From Cupriavidus taiwanensis (lineage in GTDB: Bacteria > Pseudomonadota > Gammaproteobacteria > Burkholderiales > Burkholderiaceae): a stretch of 64,000 nucleotides of DNA. Below are positions 55,669-63,814 of the stretch, piece by piece; the stretch's first letter is position 1, and the number at the start of each line of letters is the position of its first letter. Location: positions 2,116,734-2,180,733 of the forward strand of contig NZ_LT977070.1 in assembly GCF_900250075.1 (NCBI RefSeq), read 5' to 3'. The notes under the pieces were generated by a model. That model saw nothing but the letters and a program-made list of their open reading frames with translations. It searched no databases and was not told the origin of the DNA. Both the position numbers and the translations under genes were made by a program.

Positions 55669-56772
55669 TCAGCCGACGCGGTAGCGCCGGATCACTTCCG
55701 GATCCGGGTCGAGGCCCAGGCCCGGGCCGGCGGGCAGCGCGATCATGCCGTCGCGCGGCACCACGGCATCGCCCAGCACTTGCGCGGCCATGTCGAAGTA
55801 GCGCCATTCGATCATGGCGTCGGCATCGCCCAGCGCCGCGGTGGCATGCATGGCCGCCAGCAGTCCGGGGCCGTCGTAGAAGGTATGGACCATCACCTGC
55901 GCGTTGTGCGCCCTGGCCAGGGCAAAGACATCGCGCAGCGCGCTGATGCCGCCCATCTTGGCCGGGCTCGGCTGCACCACATCGACGGCACCGATGCCAA
56001 GCAGGTGCTCGAATTCCATCAGCGTGGTCGCATTCTCGCCGGCGGCGAGCGGAATCGCGCATTGCCGGCGCAGCGCCGCGAGTCCGGCGTAGTTCTCGGG
56101 CGGCCACAGCGGCTCTTCCAGCCACCTTAGCGACAAGGGCTGCAGGGCGCGGGCCATATCGATGGCCTCGTGCAGCGTCCACGGGCAATTCGTATCCAGC
56201 GTGATCTCGATATCCGGGCCCGCGGCCGCGCGCGCAGCGCGGATCACGGCCAGGTCGACTTCATGCAGCTTCAGGCTGCGGTAGCCATCGGCGATGGCGC
56301 GCCTGACGTTGACCGCGATCGCTTCGGCATCGGCATAGCGGATCAGGCTGGCGTAGGCCGGCAGCTGCTCGCGCCGCGCCCCGCCCAGCAGCCGGTAGAC
56401 GGGTAGCCCCGCCGCCTTGCCGCACAGGTCCCACAGCGCGATATCGAGCGCCGACAGCCCGTAGAACAAGGGCCCGCTGCGCCCGAACACATGGAAGCTG
56501 CGTTGCAGGTCGAGGCCGATCGCATCGATCTGGCTCGCGTCACGGCCGATGCAGGCCGGCGCCAGCATCTGCTCGATCGCCGCCCGGGCCGCGGGAACGC
56601 CGACAAAGCCGAAGGTTTCGCCCCAGCCGACCAGGCCGTCATCGGTGCTCACCTTGAGCAGCAGCGAATCGGCGGCCTGCATGCCGGCCCCGCCCCAGAC
56701 CCCCGCAGCCGACACGCCGCCGACCGTGAACGGAATGCGCAGGGCGATGGCTTCGATGCCGGCGATCTTCAT
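55669..56772 (-). CDS. Mandelate racemase/muconate lactonizing enzyme family protein
   Basis: 367 aa enolase-superfamily enzyme. Metal ligands Asp193 (TLDTNCPW), Glu219 (WLEEP) and Glu245 (AAGENAT) are intact. The lysine dyad position reads Lys168-x-His170 (SLKLHEVD) instead of KxK, and the expected base-side His296 (VMVHTFYDG) is present. An acid-sugar dehydratase or racemase role is likely; exact substrate unknown. ATG 56772 is preceded by AAAGGAG. No transporter or regulator lies beside it, and it converges with the MBL gene 9 bases away. Confidence 0.87.
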   Translation of the reverse strand: MKIAGIEAIALRIPFTVGGVSAAGVWGGAGMQAADSLLLKVSTDDGLVGWGETFGFVGVPAARAAIEQMLAPACIGRDASQIDAIGLDLQRSFHVFGRSGPLFYGLSALDIALWDLCGKAAGLPVYRLLGGARREQLPAYASLIRYADAEAIAVNVRRAIADGYRSLKLHEVDLAVIRAARAAAGPDIEITLDTNCPWTLHEAIDMARALQPLSLRWLEEPLWPPENYAGLAALRRQCAIPLAAGENATTLMEFEHLLGIGAVDVVQPSPAKMGGISALRDVFALARAHNAQVMVHTFYDGPGLLAAMHATAALGDADAMIEWRYFDMAAQVLGDAVVPRDGMIALPAGPGLGLDPDPEVIRRYRVG

Positions 56773-57076
56773 GGCGCGCTCCTTTGGTCCGCGGTCGCTC
56801 GGGCTACGACAGGCAATGCCGATGCCCATGCCGCGCAGGACTTCAATATAGGCCACAAGGCGGCCCCGCATGACCGTGGACCACCGGCGCGTATTGCAGC
56901 CACCCTGTGGAATCCCACAGGGTCGGCGCGCCACCCTGCCCGCCTTTCCCTATTCTCGCCCGTGGCAATTCGCGCCAGCCCCAGGCATCGCGTCCGCTGC
57001 GGCCTCCACAGCGGCGCCATGCCGGCCCCGGCCGCGAATTGATCGTTGAAGAACAAGATCCGAAAGGGAAGACTCA
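56773..57076. other. Intergenic region between divergent enolase-family and lipoprotein genes
   Basis: 304 bases. Contains the leftward ribosome-binding site near 56780 and, rightward, AAAGGGAAG just before the lipoprotein ATG. A TATA-rich CAATATAGG near 56848 could belong to the leftward promoter. No gene or clear palindrome was seen. Confidence 0.4.
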
Positions 57077-58516
57077 ATGCGTAAGACGATTTTGCTGATG
57101 GCGATTTGCGCGGCGCTGTCCGCGTGCGGCGGGGACGATAACAGCACGACACCGCAACCCAACACCGGCAACCCTGGCACCCCGGGAACGCCCGGCACGC
57201 CCGGCACGCCCGGCACGCCTGGCAACCCCGGCACGCCAGCGCCGGCGGGCTGGACCGATCCGGCGCCGTTCACCGAGGCCGGCGCGGGCCATGTCAACGT
57301 CGCCATCGATGCCGCGGGCAACGCCATCGCGGTCTGGATGCAGCTCGATGAGGGCACCGCCAACGAAAGCGTGCTGGCAAGCCGCTACGTGCCGGGTTCC
57401 GGCTGGAGCGCGCCGGTGGCGCTGGAAAACGACGCCGCCGGCGCCACCGACGGTCCGCAGATCGCGATGGACCGCGCTAGCGGCCGCGCCATGGTGGTGT
57501 GGGCGCAGCTGACCACCGCGGGCGCCTACGACATCTGGGCCCGGCCCTTCGACCCGGCCACCGGCTGGGGCACGCTGGCCCGCATCGAGACCGGCGCCGG
57601 GCTGGCCGTGCAGCCACAGGTCGGCATGGACACCAGCGGCAACGCGGTCGCGGTGTGGAGCCAGCGCGACGGCCAGTTCGGCCCGTTCAAGATCGTCGCG
57701 AACCGCTACACCCCCGCCAGCGGCTGGGGCACGGAATCGACGTTCGCGACGCCCAATGACGCCGGCATCCAGAACCTGCGGCCGCAGGTTGCCATGGCGC
57801 CCTCGGGCGAGGCGATCGCCGTGTGGGAACTGACCGACCTGGCCAGCAACGGCATCTGGACCAGCCGCTTCAGCGGCGGCAGCTGGGACGCGCCCAGCGA
57901 GCTGGTGCGCGACGACAGCATCGACCGCTCGCTCGGCTATCCCGCCATCGCCATGGACGGCAGCGGCAATGCCACGCTGGTATGGGGACAATCCGATGTC
58001 GCCAACGGCACCGTGGCAAGCACGCTGTACGCGCGGCGATTCACCTCGGCCTGGCAGAACCCCGTCGCGGTGGCGCCGCCGGTGGCCGAAGCCTTCATCA
58101 GCAAGGCGCGTCTGTCGGTCAATGCGCGCGGCGACGCCATGGTGGCCTGGGGCCGCAACGACAACACGCTGGTGGCCAGCGTGGCCCCGGCCAACGGCGC
58201 CTGGGGCAGCGAGACCGTGCTGCTGAGTGCCAGCACGCGCACGCCGAGCCTGCCGACGGTTGGCCTGGACGGCGCCGGCAATGGCTTTGTCGCCTGGACC
58301 CAGGCGCCCGACGGCAGCAGCGTGGCCGACCTGTGGACCAACCGCTATGTCGCCGGCACCGGCTGGGGCACCGCCGCGCTGGGCGAGAGCTACGGCGACA
58401 CCGCCGCGATTCCCGCGCTGGCGGTGAACGAGAAAGGCAATGCGGCGCTGGTCTGGAACCAGTGGAGCGATGCCGGCACCCGTATCGCCGGCCGCTATTA
58501 CACGCCGGCCAACTGA
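57077..58516 (+). CDS. Repeat-rich surface lipoprotein with collagen-like linker
   Basis: 479 aa. Lipoprotein signal MRKTILLMAICAALSACGG (Cys17), a short acidic/Thr stretch, then eight G-x-P triplets (residues 31-54), then about seven divergent beta-propeller-like units of some 55-60 residues. Each unit ends in a pattern such as GNAIAVWMQ, GRAMVVWAQ, GNAVAVWSQ, GEAIAVWEL, GNATLVWGQ, GDAMVAWGR, GNGFVAWTQ or GNAALVWNQ and has a W-rich strand (GWGT, GWSAP, GSWDAP). The layout suggests a propeller displayed on a flexible stalk, perhaps for binding. No catalytic motif. ATG preceded by AAAGGGAAG. Confidence 0.82.
   Translation: MRKTILLMAICAALSACGGDDNSTTPQPNTGNPGTPGTPGTPGTPGTPGNPGTPAPAGWTDPAPFTEAGAGHVNVAIDAAGNAIAVWMQLDEGTANESVLASRYVPGSGWSAPVALENDAAGATDGPQIAMDRASGRAMVVWAQLTTAGAYDIWARPFDPATGWGTLARIETGAGLAVQPQVGMDTSGNAVAVWSQRDGQFGPFKIVANRYTPASGWGTESTFATPNDAGIQNLRPQVAMAPSGEAIAVWELTDLASNGIWTSRFSGGSWDAPSELVRDDSIDRSLGYPAIAMDGSGNATLVWGQSDVANGTVASTLYARRFTSAWQNPVAVAPPVAEAFISKARLSVNARGDAMVAWGRNDNTLVASVAPANGAWGSETVLLSASTRTPSLPTVGLDGAGNGFVAWTQAPDGSSVADLWTNRYVAGTGWGTAALGESYGDTAAIPALAVNEKGNAALVWNQWSDAGTRIAGRYYTPAN
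57167..57238 (+). repeat. In-frame 9-base tandem repeat encoding Gly-x-Pro stalk
   Basis: Eight 9-base units, mostly variants of GGCACGCCC, encoding GNP-GTP(x5)-GNP-GTP. Several units are identical, so slippage could change stalk length in frame without disrupting the protein. Confidence 0.8.
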
Positions 58517-58540
58517 CGCGCGGTCGTCGCGCCGACTGCA

Positions 58541-58570
58541 AGCCCCGGGGGAAGGTGTTGCCCCGGGGCT
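58541..58570. terminator. Strong GC hairpin between convergent lipoprotein and luxR-type genes
   Basis: Perfect 10-bp stem AGCCCCGGGG/CCCCGGGGCT with a 10-base loop, 24 bases after the lipoprotein stop. No T-run on either side, so it is an mRNA 3'-end hairpin or Rho-assisted terminator rather than a classical one. Confidence 0.55.
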
Positions 58571-58614
58571 GCTCCGCGTTAACCGCCGGCCGCCCGGTCA
58601 ACGCCGCATTGGTG

Positions 58615-59370
58615 TCAGATCGACAGCAGCCCCAGCGCCACCGCGCGCGCGCAGGTGGCCTGGCGCCCGCGCGTATTGAGCTTGCCGGCGGCAACGTTGA
58701 GGTGGAAGTAGACGGTGCTCTCGCTGATGCCGAGGATGCTGGAGATCTCCCATGTGGTCTTGCCGATCGCCGCCCAGTGCAGGATCTCGCGCTGGCGCCG
58801 GCTCAGCGCCGGGCGCGCGGCCTCGCCTTGCAGCCGCCGCAGCGCCGAATGCAGGCAGTGCGCAAAGTAGCTCATCGGTGGCAGCGTGGTGCGCAGCGCG
58901 CGCAGGTCGCAGGTGGCATCGGTGGTCAGCGTCATGAAGGCCCAGTCGATGCCGGGCGTCCATAGCGGAATGGTCAGGCCGGCGTTGAGCCCGTGCTCGC
59001 CCGCGCTGCGCAGCAGCTTGCGCGCGCTCTGTCCGATATCGCGACGCGTGTGGTCGACCTCGCCCAGCGCATTCCACGACGTCGCCGGCATGCCCGCGCG
59101 CACGTGCGCCACGCGGGCGTCGCCATCCTCGTGCCGCTTCGCGCGCAGCGGCTCGTAGCGCGCCCGCGCCCAGTCCGCCGAAAAATCGTGGAAGCAGACG
59201 AAGTCGTTGTCGTCGTGCGGGCCCAGCGTGGGCTGCTTCATGACGTAGGCATGGTGGTTGAAGCCCATGGCCCGGGCCGCGCGCAGCGCCACCTGTGCCA
59301 CTTCCTGCGGCGTGCGCGCGTTCAGCACGGTCTCGGCATATTGCCAGTCACGAAGCGGATCTACCTTCAT
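58615..59370 (-). CDS. LuxR-family regulator with autoinducer-binding-type domain (solo)
   Basis: 251 aa. Residues 1-165 resemble the acyl-homoserine-lactone binding domain (AARAMGFNHHAYVMKQ, FSADWARARYEPL, GLTIPLWTPGIDWAFMTLTTD). The C-terminus is a LuxR helix-turn-helix (LSRRQREILHWAAIGKTTWEISSILGISESTVYFHL). The Asp-Pro pair usual in the ligand pocket is not evident (GDARVAHV in that place), so it may bind another molecule or none. No luxI-type synthase is in the window. Start ATG 59370 with CCGGAG upstream. Confidence 0.87.
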   Translation of the reverse strand: MKVDPLRDWQYAETVLNARTPQEVAQVALRAARAMGFNHHAYVMKQPTLGPHDDNDFVCFHDFSADWARARYEPLRAKRHEDGDARVAHVRAGMPATSWNALGEVDHTRRDIGQSARKLLRSAGEHGLNAGLTIPLWTPGIDWAFMTLTTDATCDLRALRTTLPPMSYFAHCLHSALRRLQGEAARPALSRRQREILHWAAIGKTTWEISSILGISESTVYFHLNVAAGKLNTRGRQATCARAVALGLLSI

Positions 59371-59696
59371 GCAATCTCCGGCAGGATGCGCGCCCGTCGC
59401 GGGTGCGATCGTGAAGACGCGGCCGTGCGGCAACTGGCCGCCGGCCAATGAAGCTTGCGAGGGTATGCGAATTCCGCCGCCATGGAACGCCCCGTTCGGG
59501 GGAAGCGCTTCGGCATGCGCGGGCCGCGCGGCCCCTGGCTAAGGCTTCCACTCCGGCAGCGCCGCGGCCTGCCGGATCCAGTGCGCCGGCAGCGCCTCGT
59601 CGAAGTTCTCGCCTCCCCTGGTTGACGCGGGTCGGCGAGACCGCACTGAGCGGCTATGATAAGCCGGTCAGCCAGAACCTTGAGGAACGAGCATCG
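59371..59696. other. Intergenic region between divergent luxR-type gene and DUF1801 gene
   Basis: 326 bases, GC-rich, with no recognisable gene. TATGAT at 59655-59660 (GGCTATGATAAGCC) may be the -10 of the rightward gene. No clear lux-box-like palindrome was found. Confidence 0.4.
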
Positions 59697-60116
59697 ATGC
59701 AGCCATCTGAACAGATCGACCAGCTGATCGCGGGCCTGGCCGACTGGCGCGGCCAGACCCTGGCCAGCCTGCGCAAGGCCATCCTTGCCGCAGACAGCGG
59801 CATCGTCGAGGAATGGAAATGGATGGGCAGCCCGGTATGGTCGCGCGACGGCATGATCGCCGTCGCCAACGCCCACAAGGCCAAGGTAAAGGTTACCTTT
59901 ACCAACGGCGCCAGCCTGCCCGACCCGGACCACCTTTTCAACGCCGGCCTGGGCGGCAGCAAATGGCGCGCGATCGACTTCGCCGAGGGCGACAAGATCG
60001 ATGCGCGCGCGCTCAAGGCCCTGGTCCGCGCCGCGATCGCATTCAACCAGGGCAAGGCGAAGAAAAAAGCGCCGGCGCGCACCCGGGCACAGGCCAGCCA
60101 GCAAGACGACGCTTGA
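59697..60116 (+). CDS. DUF1801 family protein
   Basis: 139 aa, small soluble YdhG-like/DUF1801 fold: QIDQLIAGLADWRGQTLASLRKAILAADSGIVEEWKWMGSPVWSRDGMIAVANAHKAKVKVTF, then GLGGSKWRAIDFAEGDKIDARALKALVRAAI. The tail is a basic Lys/Arg/Ala extension (GKAKKKAPARTRAQAS). Function unknown; the family is sometimes called iron-chaperone-like without strong evidence. GAGGAACGAGC before the ATG is the ribosome-binding site. Confidence 0.82.
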   Translation: MQPSEQIDQLIAGLADWRGQTLASLRKAILAADSGIVEEWKWMGSPVWSRDGMIAVANAHKAKVKVTFTNGASLPDPDHLFNAGLGGSKWRAIDFAEGDKIDARALKALVRAAIAFNQGKAKKKAPARTRAQASQQDDA

Positions 60117-60128
60117 AGCGCAGGGAGT

Positions 60129-61115
60129 TCAGCTTCCCTCGATCTTGAAGCCGATGTCCTTGATGAACTGCCCCCAGCGCGCGTGGTCGGCGCGGATCTG
60201 CGCGGCAAACGCATCGGGCGTGACCGCCTGCGGCGGCAGCACGCCCACGCCCGCCAGCCGCTTCTGGTAGGCGGGATCGGCCAGCACCTTGCGCACCGCG
60301 GCGGAGACCGCCTCCACCGTCTCGCGGGGCATGGCCTTGGGGCCAAACAGCGCGAAATAGCCGCTGAGCTGCTCCATCTCGGGGTAGCCCAGTTCGCGGA
60401 ACGTGGGCGCGCCGGGCGCGAGCTCGGAGCGTTCCGGGATGGTGGTGGCCAGCACCTTGGTCTTGCCGGACTGGTACAGCGGCACGCCGGTGGTCAGGCC
60501 GTCGATCATCAGCGGCACCACGCCGCCCACCAGATCCTGCGTGGCAGGCGCGGACCCCTTGTACAGCACCGGTTCGAGATTGGTGCCGGCGAGCCGGTTG
60601 AACAGCAGCGGGCCGAAGTGTGACGACGTGCCCGGACCGTACGAGGCCGAGTGGATCGGCTTGCCCGGATTCGCCTTGGCGTAGGCCACCAGTTCCTTCA
60701 GCGTGTTGTACGGCGCATCCTTGTTGGCGGCCAGCAGCACTGGCGCGCGGCCGAGTTCGGCGAGCGCGGTCAGGTCGGTCAAGGGATCGTAGGGAACGCG
60801 GTTGATATGCGCGCCCGAGGTGGCCGAAGAGCCCAGCGTCACCAGCAGGGTCTGGCCGTCGTTCTTCGCGCGGATCACGTCCTGCGTGGCGGGAATGGTG
60901 GCACCGCCGGGCTTGTTCTCCACCACCACCGACTGTCCGACCACGCGTGCGAGGTAGTCGGCGAACAGGCGCGCCACCACGTCGGTGCCGCCGCCCGGCG
61001 GATAGGCCACCACCAGCCGGATGGCGCGCGCGGGCCATTGCTGGGCCAGCGCGTGCGGCGCCACGCCGGCGGCCACCGCGAATGCGGTGGCGCCCAGGAA
61101 CTGTCGACGATCCAT
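60129..61115 (-). CDS. Bug/TctC-family periplasmic solute receptor (orphan)
   Basis: 328 aa. The signal peptide has a twin-arginine-like start (MDRRQFLGATAFAVAAGVAPHALA), cleavage near residue 24. Mature family pattern: QWPARAIRLVVAYPPGGGTDVVARLFADYLARVVGQSVVVENKPGG, then VLYKGSAPATQDLVGGVVPLMIDG. No enzyme or regulator gene adjoins it in the same direction, so its ligand cannot be guessed. Third such receptor in this 64-kb window. It converges on the DUF1801 gene with a 12-base gap. Confidence 0.9.
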   Translation of the reverse strand: MDRRQFLGATAFAVAAGVAPHALAQQWPARAIRLVVAYPPGGGTDVVARLFADYLARVVGQSVVVENKPGGATIPATQDVIRAKNDGQTLLVTLGSSATSGAHINRVPYDPLTDLTALAELGRAPVLLAANKDAPYNTLKELVAYAKANPGKPIHSASYGPGTSSHFGPLLFNRLAGTNLEPVLYKGSAPATQDLVGGVVPLMIDGLTTGVPLYQSGKTKVLATTIPERSELAPGAPTFRELGYPEMEQLSGYFALFGPKAMPRETVEAVSAAVRKVLADPAYQKRLAGVGVLPPQAVTPDAFAAQIRADHARWGQFIKDIGFKIEGS

Positions 61116-61406
61116 AGATGAAGTCTCCGCGTTATCGTTGTGCGCCGCACCGGCGGCGGGTCTTTCATCTTAGTGACTGTTCAGGCCGGGGACACGCCCG
61201 GGTTTCCACCATGCGCGGCGGCGGCAGCCGGCGGCGGGCCGAACCCTTGCGCATAGGCTCGCCGTGCCCGGAGGGCGCGCAAAAGCGCCGGGCATCGTTT
61301 TTGCTGGCCTATATTTCAATAGTCATTTTCCGCCGCGCCGCGGTCCACGCCCGAAGCCGTGCCGCGATGTGACGATAATGAAATCCGCTCACCCCGGAGG
61401 TGGATT

Positions 61407-63170
61407 ATGAGCGCCGTGCCCGAGCCTCAGGTGGCCGACAGCACTACGCCCCCCGGCAAACGCCCCGCCACGTCGACGCGGCATGTCTGGACCCGCTATT
61501 GGGTGATTGCCAAACCCTACTGGGTCTCGCAGGAGCGATGGAAGGCCGCCGGCCTGCTGCTGGTGCTGATCCTGCTGCTGCTGGGCCAGACCCAGGCCGA
61601 GGTGCTGATCAACGAGCAGACCGGCGAATTCACCTCGGCGCTGGCGGCGCGCGACGCCGAGCGCTTCTGGGCCTCGATCCGCACCTGCCTGTATATCCTG
61701 ATCGTCGCCATACCCGTCTACGCGGTCTATTACTACATTCGCAACACGCTGGGCCTGCACTGGCGGCGCTGGATGACCCACCATTACCTGGACGGATATT
61801 TCAAGAACCGCATTTTCTACAAGCTCAATGCGGATGCCGGCATCGACAATCCCGACCAGCGCATCTCCGAGGACATCAACACCTTTACGCGGCAGTCGCT
61901 GTTCTTCCTGTCGATCGGCATCGGGGCGCTGCTGCAGCTGATTGCGTTCAGCGCGGTGCTGTGGATGATCTCCAGGGAGCTGGTCTATTTCCTGGTGGTG
62001 TACGCGATTGCCGGCACCTTTGTCTCGATCGCCTGTTTCGGGCGGGTGCTGATCGGCCTGAATTTCTACCAGCTCAAGCGCGAGGCCGACTTCCGCTTCA
62101 GCCTGATCCGCGTGCGCGAGAACGCCGAATCGATTGCGTTCTATCGCGGCGAGCCGCAGGAGTCATCCCACGTGCGCGGGCGCTTCGGCAAGGCGTTCCA
62201 GAATTTCGAGCGGCTGATCCGGTGGCAGCTGGGGCTGAACATGTTCCAGTATGGCTATGGCTTCCTGACCATCCTGCTGCCCAGCGCGATCGTGGCCTCG
62301 CGCGTGCTGGACGGCGAGCTCGAGGTCGGCAGCGCGATCCGCGCCGCGGGCGCCTTCGCCGCCGTGCTGAACGCGCTGACGGTGATCGTCGACAACTTCG
62401 AAGACCTGAGCCGGTTCGTGGCCGGACTCGACCGCCTGGACACGTTCTCCAGCACCCTGACCGGGAAAAAGACTACGGCGCCGCGGGCTGCCTCCACCAT
62501 CGAGTCCCGCCAGGACTCGCGGCTCGCGCTGGAACATGTCACGCTGCAGACGCCCAACCAGGAGCGCACACTGGTCACCGACCTGAGCGTGTCGATCAGT
62601 CCCGGCGAGGGACTGCTGATCGTCGGCGCCAGCGGCGGCGGCAAGAGTTCGCTGATGCGCGCGATCGCGGGGCTGTGGAACAGCGGCACCGGCCGCATCG
62701 TGCGGCCGGCGCCGCAGGACATGCTGTTCCTGCCCCAGCATCCGTACATGGTGGTCGGCAGCCTGCGCAGCCAGCTGCTCTACCCCAACCATGTCGGCCG
62801 GCGGGTAGCAGACGACGAGCTGCTGCAATTGCTGGATACCGTCAACCTGCGCGACATTGCCGGCCGCTTCGGCGGGCTCGACACGGAAGTGGACTGGAGC
62901 AAGGTGCTGTCGCTGGGCGAGCAGCAGCGCCTGACCATCGCGCGCGTGCTGCTGGCGAGGCCGCGCTATGTGATGCTGGACGAGGCCACCAGCGCCCTGG
63001 ACATCATCAACGAAGAGGCCTTGTACCAGTTGCTGGCCGGCTTGCAGGCGACGCTGGTCAGCGTCAGCCACCGGCCCACGCTGCTGAAGTACCACCACCA
63101 GGTGCTGGAGCTGCCGGGCGACGGCAGCTGGCGCCTGCATCCGGCAAAGGAGTACCGATTCGGCTGGTAA
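61407..63170 (+). CDS. yddA: YddA/SbmA-BacA-type ABC transporter (fused permease-ATPase)
   Basis: 587 aa. Membrane domain of the SbmA/BacA-like type (about 25-340): KPYWVSQERWKAAGLLLVLILLLLGQTQAEVLINEQTGEFTSAL, then WRRWMTHHYLDGYFKNRIFYKLNADAGIDNPDQRISEDINTFT. C-terminal ATPase with Walker A VGASGGGKSS, signature LSLGEQQR and Walker B YVMLDEATSALD. Related to E. coli YddA and to peroxisomal ABCD half-transporters. Works as a homodimer; the substrate may be peptides or acyl compounds. CGGAGG precedes ATG 61407. About 290 bases of non-coding DNA separate it from the Bug gene. Confidence 0.88.
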   Translation: MSAVPEPQVADSTTPPGKRPATSTRHVWTRYWVIAKPYWVSQERWKAAGLLLVLILLLLGQTQAEVLINEQTGEFTSALAARDAERFWASIRTCLYILIVAIPVYAVYYYIRNTLGLHWRRWMTHHYLDGYFKNRIFYKLNADAGIDNPDQRISEDINTFTRQSLFFLSIGIGALLQLIAFSAVLWMISRELVYFLVVYAIAGTFVSIACFGRVLIGLNFYQLKREADFRFSLIRVRENAESIAFYRGEPQESSHVRGRFGKAFQNFERLIRWQLGLNMFQYGYGFLTILLPSAIVASRVLDGELEVGSAIRAAGAFAAVLNALTVIVDNFEDLSRFVAGLDRLDTFSSTLTGKKTTAPRAASTIESRQDSRLALEHVTLQTPNQERTLVTDLSVSISPGEGLLIVGASGGGKSSLMRAIAGLWNSGTGRIVRPAPQDMLFLPQHPYMVVGSLRSQLLYPNHVGRRVADDELLQLLDTVNLRDIAGRFGGLDTEVDWSKVLSLGEQQRLTIARVLLARPRYVMLDEATSALDIINEEALYQLLAGLQATLVSVSHRPTLLKYHHQVLELPGDGSWRLHPAKEYRFGW

Positions 63171-63260
63171 CGGGCACCGCGGCGGCAGCGGCTGCACGCG
63201 CCCGGATGCGTTGCGCTATGCTGAACAGATCCCCTGCGCAGTGCTTACCGGAGACCCACC

Positions 63261-63779
63261 ATGCGCCATCGCCTGTCCGTCTGGCTGGCCGCCGCCGCGG
63301 CGACCCTGCTGTGCGCCTGCGCAACGCTGCAGCCCGTGCAGACCGCGCAGAAAATGATCGGCAGCCCGCAGAGCGCCGTGCGCGATACCTTCGGCGCGCC
63401 TTCCGAAACCTACCCGCTCGCCAATGGCACCAGCCGCTGGATCTATTCCAAGCAGCCGCTGGGCTTCGAGGTGTATGCCGCCGACTTCGACGCCGGCGGC
63501 AAGCTGACCAGCTTCCGCCAGATGCTGACCGAGAAGGAAATCTACGCCGCCCGCCCGGGCGTGTGGACCAAGCAGGACGTGGCCGAGCACTTCGGCCTGC
63601 CACGCGAGCCGGTCGAGTACTACCCGATGATGAAACGCGAGGCGTGGTCGTACCGGCTCTACGCCGGCGCGTTCCAGCCGGCGCACTTCAGCGCGTACTT
63701 CGACGAGCGCGGGGTGCTGGACCGCACCATGATCATCGTCGATGCGATCGGCGGGGATGCGCGCGATGGCAGCAAGTGA
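63261..63779 (+). CDS. Small lipoprotein with BamE/SmpA-like fold
   Basis: 172 aa. Signal with lipobox VWLAAAAATLLCAC (lipid on the Cys of LCAC near residue 20). The mature part has two repeats of a BamE-like motif: MIGSPQSAVRDTFGAPSETYPLANGTSRWIYSKQ and PGVWTKQDVAEHFGLPREPVEYYPMMKREAWSYRL, each with a G-x-P loop before an aromatic beta strand. Likely an outer- or inner-membrane-anchored binding protein; not BamE itself, which is shorter with one unit. Ribosome-binding site CCGGAGA before the ATG. Confidence 0.82.
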   Translation: MRHRLSVWLAAAAATLLCACATLQPVQTAQKMIGSPQSAVRDTFGAPSETYPLANGTSRWIYSKQPLGFEVYAADFDAGGKLTSFRQMLTEKEIYAARPGVWTKQDVAEHFGLPREPVEYYPMMKREAWSYRLYAGAFQPAHFSAYFDERGVLDRTMIIVDAIGGDARDGSK

Positions 63780-63814
63780 GCGGGCCGGCAACAGGCCGCC
63801 ACGCCATGCCGGCC

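Noticed and set aside
57167..57238. Possible phase-variable frameshift tract
   Set aside because: Units are nine bases, so gain or loss keeps the reading frame; it changes length, not on/off state.
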